Position numbers and translations under genes: made by a program. From Ochotona curzoniae (Eukaryota; Chordata; Mammalia; Lagomorpha; Ochotonidae): a stretch of DNA of 64,000 bases. The stretch covers positions 2,108,001-2,172,000 of the forward strand of contig NW_024467120.1 in the NCBI RefSeq assembly GCF_017591425.1. The letters are read 5' to 3'. The notes below the pieces were generated by a model that was given only the letters and a program-made list of their open reading frames with translations, did no database searches and was not told where the DNA came from. Positions 56,951-64,000 of this stretch are shown here, in pieces. The number at the start of each line of letters is the position of its first letter. The stretch's first letter is position 1.

Positions 56951-58024
56951 CAAACTGCTGCCCTTTGCAGTGGACCTTGGCTTCAGGGTTGCAATCTCCA
57001 CATGCTACTAGCCTGCTTTAACGGAGATCCCTGTGCACATGCTTGCTTCTCCCCTCTCAGCCTTTGGTCCACGTCCCCCAGGCTCTCAAGAGTCACCTAG
57101 CACCCTCCTCCATCATCTCTCCAGGTGTATTCTGGACTGCATTTCCCAGGAATTTACCAGAAAACAGCCTGATCTGCAAGAAAAAAAATCTGGAAAAGAG
57201 ATTCACAATGTATATTATCTCATTAAAGGTACCGAGAAGACCTTCCTGAGCAGATCTACGTCACTTTGTTGGACCAACGTTATCGAAACTTAAGTCATCA
57301 TAGGATTTTCCCTGCCACATTTTGGAGCAGGATTGGAGGGATGCCAGGATCTGGCGGCTGCCCCAGCTGGTGGACTCTCAGTAAAGCTGTAGTTAGCTAG
57401 ACTCTGCTTATGAGCTTCCCTTGCCATCCCTTTCAGGACTCCTAAGTCTTGCCCATCTTTGCTGGCAGACAATGGGGCAGCAACAAACCAGGCCCCTCTG
57501 CACTTGCTTTTGTGGAAGTGTGTTCACAGTTCCTATCCAGGCTTCCTATTACATTGAACTCCTAATGCACATTTGCATATAAGAAGACAGATACCAACAC
57601 ATCCAAGAAACAGCCCCTTTTGTCTGCCCTTCAGCCCTAGTTGAACTTGGAGCTAAGGAGCAGGCCTGAAAGTTTAAATTGCATGACAAAAACAAGGGCA
57701 GAGCCTGGATTTTCTGAATCCCGGGCCAGTGGCTCTAGATAGCTATTGAAGTTTCCCAGAGGCCCTCGGGTCTAGTCATTATTACAAGGAGTGAGAGTGG
57801 GACTGGAACAAGATCAGTGATGGAGAGAGCAGTCAAACTGGATCATGCCCGGATGATGCCCTGGCGTAATGCCCAAGGAGGGGGCCTGGGAACAAGGAGT
57901 TAGTTTCTCCTAGGGAACTGAGGACTGCAGGGAGCTCTGAGTCAGGGTCAGGAAGCTTATTCTAATTCTCCCAGTAACCACTTACAAGCTCTCTATATCA
58001 TCTGCTTCCAAAGGAGAGGTTAGA
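56951..58024. other. unassigned intergenic DNA
   Basis: No gene or repeat recognised. Confidence 0.35.
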
Positions 58025-58341
58025 CAATTGATTATTTATTTATTTATTTATCTATTTATTTATTTGTAAATCAGAGCTACAGAGAGAGAGAGAGAAGAGA
58101 GAGAGATCTTCCATCCTCTGGCTCACTCACCATATGACCACAAAGGCCAGGCTGAAGCCAGGAGCTTCTTTTAGGTCTCTCATGTGGATGGGTTCAAAGA
58201 GTTGGGCCACTACTTTCTCAGGTCATTAACAGGCAGCTGGATCAGAGGTGGAGCATCCAGGACTCCGATAGAATTATCATTCACGTGGGATGCTGGCATT
58301 GCAGGTGGTGGCTCAAAGTACTACACCACAACACTAGCACC
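58025..58341 (-). repeat. CSINE, old, antisense, with (ATTT)n tail
   Basis: ATTTATTTATTTATTTATCTATTTATTTATTTG at 58032-58064 (the tail), GAGCTACAGAGAGAGAGAGAG near 58073, CATCCTCTGGCTCACTCACC near 58112, GCATCCAGGACTCCGATAG near 58252, ACCACAACACTAGCACC at its 5' end. Confidence 0.9.
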
Positions 58342-59711
58342 AACAACTGCCTTTAGCTCCATGGTAGAATTCTGTGTTTCTAAGCTTTCTCCTCTAAACG
58401 GATCTTTTTACCTGGGAGAATCCCCCTTTAGTATTTTAGCACACAAGCTTCTAACCCTTGATTCTGAGTCAACTCTCCAACTTGGATGAATTCTTTTTTG
58501 TCCTCCTCTGAGTAGTAGATAAATCTTCACAAGATGCTTAAAGGAAGCACTCTTTTTAAAAAGATACAGCAACCAGATGCCTACAGCTGCTGCCTTGGTC
58601 TTGAACAACTCTCAAGTCCTCATCTCATTCCAGAATCCCTAAATTCATACAGTTCCCCTGCCCTGGGCCCACAGACCATCTCTTCATGCTATTTTACTGA
58701 CTAGACCTAGAGCTCTTAAAGAAGGTGGAGTCCTGTTGCATGTCAAGTTCAGACTCTTGAAGGCGGTAGCCTCAACCACTTCCTGCAAGGTCAAGACACA
58801 GTTGTCAGATGGTTAAGACAGGGTCTCCTAACCCAAGTCCACGATAGTGCCTTTAAATCACAACAGCTATTAAGTCGTGTCACTCACTGGAAGAAATGTC
58901 CACTGCCCCTGCAGCCTCTGGGCATGGGTACAACATTGTGCTATCCAGAGAGAGTTCACAGTAGCTCTGAGGCACCAGCTAGGGGCTCATTAACACGCCT
59001 TCACCAACGAGACCAAGCACACAACAAGGATGAACCATTGGAAACATATGATTCTTGTTCACACTTACATAAAGTAGTGACAGTGCTGTGGGTAATTAGT
59101 TTCCAGACCCTCGATTGCTTTGTTCTTTGGCATTAGTAATATGCCACTTGAAGTTTTACACCAATTAACATTACCCACATTCAACTGTTTCAAAGTCCTT
59201 TGAAACCATGCTATTCTTTGCCCAAAAAGACGATGCTCCTGACAGTAAGATGTGGTCATCTTTGAATTGCTTGCTTCTTGCCTAATATTTAGGATGTTCA
59301 GAAACATCTTTTTCCACTTTTCTTACCTTGCTACAGAATCACACTGCGGTGATATTACGAACTGAGGCTAAGGGGCTAGTTCACCATTATGAAAGGTTAT
59401 CGCACTATTCAAAGCTAACTCTCCTGCTTGGAAAATATGTTTATTAACGTGTATCTCCATCAAACTACCAGGCTAATAAACTAAAGTAAGGAAAAAAAAT
59501 ATTAATTTACTCAACTGAGGACTCTATCTGGTTTAATGTTCAGCTTGTAGACAGAAATCTGAGGCCAGCATTGGAGGGCAGGAGGCAATAATATTAAAGA
59601 AAAAGTGTCTCTGGAATAAAAGGGAATGAAGATAGACTAGGCAAAGATCTCATAACCAGGTTCCAAATTTCATTCCCAAAGTATAGGTGTCTCCACTGTT
59701 AGGTGAGAAAA
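58342..59711. other. unassigned intergenic DNA
   Basis: No gene or repeat recognised on either strand. Confidence 0.35.
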
Positions 59712-60077
59712 TAGGGACCAGTATAATGGCACAGCAGGTTAAGCCTCTTATCCCAATATCACATGTGGGTTCCAGTTCTAGTCCCAGTTGCTCTACTTTC
59801 AACTCAGCTCTCTGTTCAGTGGAAATGGTCCAAGCACTTGGAACTTGGTACCCAGAGGGGAGACCTGGATGAGGCTCCTGGCTTCTGGCTTCAGCCTGGC
59901 CTAGCCCTGGTCATTGTGGCCATTTGGAAAGTGGACCAATGGACTTAAGATATTCTCATTTATTTCTTTTCTCTCCTCTCTCTCTCTCTCTCCTCTTTCT
60001 CCTTCTGTCTCCCCTTATGTAACTCTGTATTTGAAATAAAGAAATCTTTAAAAAAAAAAAACACACACACACACAGT
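59712..60077 (+). repeat. CSINE, old, with (A)n(CA)n tail
   Basis: AGGGACCAGTATAATGGCACAGC, GGTTCCAGTTCTAGTCCCAG near 59768, GACCTGGATGAGGCTCCTGGCTTC near 59862, (TC)n near 59972-59990, then AATAAAGAAATC, A12 and CACACACACACACA. Confidence 0.92.
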
Positions 60078-60179
60078 TAATTGGGTCTAATTCCATTTGG
60101 TACCTCTTATCAATCACTCAATGTCTATCTTGGGACAGACATTTTGTTTGCTTCTACTGGCACTATACATCAAATGTTT

Positions 60180-61460
60180 TCCATTGACACTGAAACTAGA
60201 AAATGGGATCTAGATCTCAGTGGATGACACAACTTTATAAGATCCGGAATTATTTTCGGTTTCATTTCCACATTCATCTGAAATTGTCACCACTTTGATG
60301 ACCCATTTTCAGCTGCGATTAGATGTGTCACTGACTTACCTGGCTGAAACAGAACACACTGAATCCAGAAGAACCACATATTTTCCAGAGTATTACATGT
60401 TTTGTATGTCATGAACACAGATTCCAGAATCATATTTAGTCTTTTTTTCTGTTCCCATATTCTAATTTAATCAAATAATATTGTTAAATGTGTTCTCTTG
60501 TATGTGTGGAAAATTCTCCTGGTTCATCAATAGAAAAATATACTCATATAGGTTTCTCCTACTAGAATGCATTAGCTGCAATTTCAACCAAATCTTCTTG
60601 GAACCACATGGAAGATGACTGGCCAGACTAAAGTAAGATGAAAGAGATGTAAATTCATGATCTTTAGATTCTTATTACCATGATATAATAAACTGAACTA
60701 ACCATCCCAAATATCATGAGAATGTAATCAAACATTTATTGGGGGAAATATTACCTTAAATATTTATTTAAAGAATGTACTCTTGCTTTCTGATAAGGCA
60801 TCACTGTAATGGCAACCAGAAGAGAATTGTAAGACTGGTAACAAATGTTAGGCTCCTGCAAGCAATTATTTTGCTTAGAACAAAATACCCAGCTATTTTC
60901 CCCCCTTCCTCAATGTGAATTCTTCACTCCTTTTGGATAAAAGGCTGAGAGGATCTCTTGTCTCGAGACAGAATGACTGCATATGTTCAATAATACATCA
61001 GCTTCATCAACTGCCATAGAACGGGCACAGATGACGATAAATCATTTTGGGAACCTCCTGGTTTCCAGCCAAGTTGTAGACAATAAAAGATCCTCCTTGT
61101 AAAGTCAGCTATAAAAGTTAATTTCATACAGGTTCCCCAGCACACAGGCTACGGTTCAGTTCCAAACAGATGTGATCTCGAAAGAGAACTGGAAAATGGC
61201 ATGAAGCGTTTTCACTAACTTTCCATACCAAGAGATCCACACGCACTTGCTGTTTTGTGTAACCTTTGGTCGTTAACGCAGTGCAGCGGGTATGAAAGAT
61301 GAATTCTCCAGACTTTTCTAATGCCTAAGAGCCTACTGTTGTCGACCTGAAGTATTCCTCCACGTAGGAAAGATTATCCATCAAGCCAGACACACAGAGA
61401 CTGAAAAATCCTCACGGAGCAGAGTAACAAGACGAGAGCAGACATCTGTGTCTGCATTCT
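60180..61460. promoter_or_regulatory. SINE-free AT-rich candidate regulatory block
   Basis: About 1.3 kb with no recognised repeat. Candidate islands: 60240-60430 (TTTTCGGTTTCATTTCC, GATTAGATGTGTCACTGAC) and 60890-61180 (TTTTGGATAAAAGGC, GACAATAAAAGATCC, GCTATAAAAGTTAATTTC). Composition only; conservation and function are unproven. Confidence 0.3.
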
Positions 61461-62330
61461 CAAGGAGTGCACTGTAATGAGAACTTTTATTTATTTCCTT
61501 CTTTGCATTTGCTTGCAGCTGCCCTTGCAGATAGCCAGAGAGACGCCACCCACTCACTCACAAAATGGACAGGAAGAGGAGGTTTGTGAGAAAGGAAAAG
61601 GTTGGGTTACAGCAACTGAGCCCAATTGATTGCAAATTCATCTTTGTCGAAGAGCAAGCTTTATCTTCAGTCATGAAGAACCCTGGAAACTCGTTCCCAA
61701 CGCCTGCCAAGGCCCCCTGCTTACCGTGATTCATTGTTTCTTAAGACTCCCACCAGATTTTATCCTAACACCAGGCTTCTCCTGATTTTAAACCATAGCT
61801 GGGCTCCTAAGCAGTCACGTGTTCCTTTGAAATTTTTCAGTAATTTGAGCCATTCTCTACGTACTAGCACAGCTTCCTATTAAAAGGTCTCTGGAATCAA
61901 TTTGCAGCAATAAGGATCAGCCCTTTGGTGTATCTTTTGTTGGAATGGAGATTTTCAAAGCCTTATAAAAAAAAAAAAAAAAAAAAGATCATCTCCAGGA
62001 AAACCCTGCTGAGTTTGAGAGCACCAAGCACAGACAGTAGGGGACGATTAAGTGCCCCAAGGCTGAAGAGCAATGTCGTTAGCATATTAATCATATACCT
62101 GAAATTAATTAAGGCCAACCTAGGGATTAAGGTGCTCCAGGCCAAAAGAAAGAGGGAGAGAATGGTGGGATGATGATGTTACATGAGAATATTTATACCC
62201 TCACATCTTACACCAGTAGAATGCTCGCAAATTACAACTGACACTTGCCGCCCAGTATTTCGTGTGAATGTCAGGCTAGTGTCAGAAATTGATAAGAGAT
62301 TCTTACTTGGAGGAAACAGTGGGTCTGTGA
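61461..62330. promoter_or_regulatory. candidate conserved noncoding DNA, homeodomain-type words
   Basis: 61460-61740 includes CCCAATTGATTGCAAATTC near 61621. 61990-62200 includes TTAGCATATTAATCATATACC near 62080 and GAAATTAATTAAGGCC near 62101, with GGGACGATTAAG near 62041. A 19-base poly(A) at 61968-61986 separates the two halves and suggests a young insertion or slippage. Confidence 0.35.
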
Positions 62331-62339
62331 CATAGAGTG

Positions 62340-62655
62340 ACTATCTTAGTTTATTCATGCTGCAATAACAAAAATATCTTAGACTTGATGATTTTTAAGT
62401 AAGAGATTGTTTCTTTTCAGAGCCCAAGAGGTTGAAAAGTTCAGGATCAAGGTGCAGGTTGGGTATCTGCAAGGGACTCAATCTCAGCTTCCAAGACACT
62501 GCCTTCCTACTGTGTCCTCTGTGGCAGAGAAGCAACACAAGAAAAGGGGGGGAGGTAAACTTGCTTCCTCAAAGTCCCTTTTAGGAAGGCAGTCATATCT
62601 GGTATGAAGGTGGACCCTGGTGGCTTCTCCAAGCACCACTCACAATGCACCCAGG
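62340..62655 (-). repeat. MaLR LTR (MST/MLT1-like), antisense
   Basis: Plus strand: CTATCTTAGTTTATTCATGCTGC at 62341, AATAACAAAAATATCTTAGAC, GATCAAGGTGCAGGTTGGG near 62447, CTCAGCTTCCAAGACACTGCCTTC near 62484, CTTCCTCAAAGTCCCTTTTAGG near 62564. This is the reverse complement of the MST/MLT1 3' half in order. Confidence 0.8.
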
Positions 62656-62699
62656 ACTGGGCCCTACAGGAATGTTTGTACAAGGAATAAGGTTGCTGC

Positions 62700-62800
62700 C
62701 TCAGCTCAGCCACTGACCAGCTATGGCTTTTTCAGTCTTATTTTAAGTCTTGGTCCTCTCTTTTCTTCATCTTTAAAAGTGACGAAGATGGACTAAAAAA
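62700..62800 (+). repeat. MIR fragment
   Basis: CTCAGCCACTGACCAGCTATGGC near 62704, then TCTCTTTTCTTCATCTTTAAAAGTGACG near 62757, matches the MIR core to 3' region (…CCACTTACTAGCTGTG… …CTCATCTGTAAAATGGG). Confidence 0.6.
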
Positions 62801-63607
62801 ATGAATCCTCAGGTCTCGTCCAGGATTGACTGTCTGTGTGAGTCCTCTGGGAAGAATGGCTAGAGATGAACTGTGTTTATTGACAAAAGGGCAGTAGGAA
62901 ATAAGCTTTGAGAGCCTTGGCCAGATTTGATCACAAGTGCATCGCATTTTTAACAAACAGGCCTGTAAGTGACAATCCATGGGTGGAGTGGGCTCACAGC
63001 CAGTAGATATTTGCAGTTGTACCAGAGTGAGAGACGAAAGAGAACCCAATGCAGGTGGGTTAAAGAGAGGCCAAAAGGAAGGTCAGATTCAATATCTTCT
63101 GTATAAATTTAAGTTGTTTTCTCAGGGTTAAATCTCAGATTACTGGTTGGCTAGTTCAAAATCAAGAATATGTGGTTTTGCTTGACTAAGATGACCAGAA
63201 ACCAAAAACCTTGGCAATGACTAACTGAATCCATGCCTGAAGATATAGGCCTGTCACAGTGTCTATCAATAGATTCTCCAACCTCAACTGTTAACCAGAA
63301 GGACTAGTGCAATGGCAAAATGGGATCTCAACCCTATCTTGTTGCCAGTATCATTTCTTCTCTTCCCCAATTTATAATTCAGAATATGGCAGAAACCTGT
63401 TGACAGTCTGTTTGGCGGTTTTAAAGATTCCAAATGCTGTAACTATAGTCTGTGCCACTCAATAGAATTAGGACTATATTGCCACCCAAAAAACTAAAGT
63501 AAGAATGACTCCTTCATTTAATAATCCCATGAAAAATGTAACTCTATGTTTATAATACCCATCCTTCATAGTAATTTCTATCATCCTATTATTAGAAAAT
63601 ATCACCG
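62801..63607. other. unassigned intergenic DNA
   Basis: No gene or repeat recognised. Confidence 0.35.
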
Positions 63608-63928
63608 GAGAGAGTGTTGCGGTGCAGTAAGTTAAGCTACTGCTTGTCAAGGCCACATTCCTTATCAGAGCACTGGTTCAAGTCTCAGCTGCCCCACTTG
63701 CAATACAGCTTCCTACTAACATGTGGGAAAGCAGCAACATATGTGTGACTTAAGTATTTTGATCCCTGCCACCCATGTGCAAGCTCTAGATGGAGCTCCC
63801 GGCTCCCAGCCTTGCCCTGGCCCAGAGCTGACTACTGCAGCCACTTGAACAGTGAATCAACTGATAGAAGACCCTTTTCTGCTCTTTCTTTCTCTCTCTC
63901 TCTTTCTTTCTTTAAATAGTAAATCTTT
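63608..63928 (+). repeat. CSINE, old
   Basis: GAGAGTGTTGCGGTGCAGTAAG, GTTCAAGTCTCAGCTGCC near 63677, ACTTAAGTATTTTGATCCCTGCC near 63748, GTGAATCAACTGATAGAAGACCC near 63851, (TC)n near 63888-63912, TAGTAAATCTTTA. Confidence 0.9.
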
Positions 63929-64000
63929 AGGGGATCCAATGATCACAGACCTAGGTCCAGAACTGTGCTGTCACTTACACTGCCAAGAAAAATTACAGTG

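Overview
The window is mammalian nuclear DNA from a lagomorph, most likely a pika (Ochotona). The strongest evidence is the dominant repeat: about 25 copies of the tRNA-derived lagomorph C SINE (CSINE) on both strands. The younger copies carry a version (CCTTGCATGC...GGGATCCCATATGGG, GCAGTCGAGGACAGCCCAAAGC, GTATATC TGACTTTCC, AATAAATC tail) that differs from the rabbit consensus as I remember it. The species call is inference; the lagomorph call is firm.

I found no protein-coding exon, rRNA, tRNA or CRISPR array that I can defend. All open frames are short (205 codons or fewer), and the longer ones either lie in repeats or lack family features. The window reads as intergenic or deep intronic DNA assembled from layered transposable elements, with a few AT-rich, SINE-free islands that look like conserved noncoding elements.

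Layout. 1-19 kb: unique DNA with several MaLR (MLT1/MST-like) LTRs near 1.1, 2.4, 11.0 and 12.0 kb, CSINEs, and an L1 3' end at 15.7-16.1 kb. 19.1-22.96 kb: a striking GC-rich unit made of a degenerate tandem array, a non-repetitive 3' part and a poly(A) tail, probably an L1 3' UTR or an SVA-like composite retroposon. 23.1-24.8 kb: a pile of five CSINEs. 25.4-25.7 kb: the best candidate regulatory element, with TGATTGACAG and ATGCAAAT motifs. 26.5-29.1 kb: L2, L1 and an ancient DNA-transposon-like repeat with a 160-bp duplication. 29.4-42 kb: CSINEs, LTRs, a 38-bp triplication and microsatellites. 43.3-45.0 kb: antisense L1 ORF2. 48.5-51.9 kb: L1 with an inserted CSINE, and a MER5A split by two CSINEs. 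52.6-55.3 kb: candidate conserved DNA around a second copy of the ancient transposon. 56.0-58.3 kb: nested CSINEs. 60.2-62.3 kb: SINE-free, AT-rich candidate regulatory DNA. 62.3-64 kb: LTR, MIR and CSINE.

Insertion order can be read directly in places. Young CSINEs with target-site duplications interrupt L1 at 33.6, 43.8 and 49.3 kb, and two CSINEs interrupt MER5A at 51.1-51.9 kb. Family names come from recalled consensus sequences, not a database search; boundaries are good to about 10-30 bases unless a target-site duplication fixes them.
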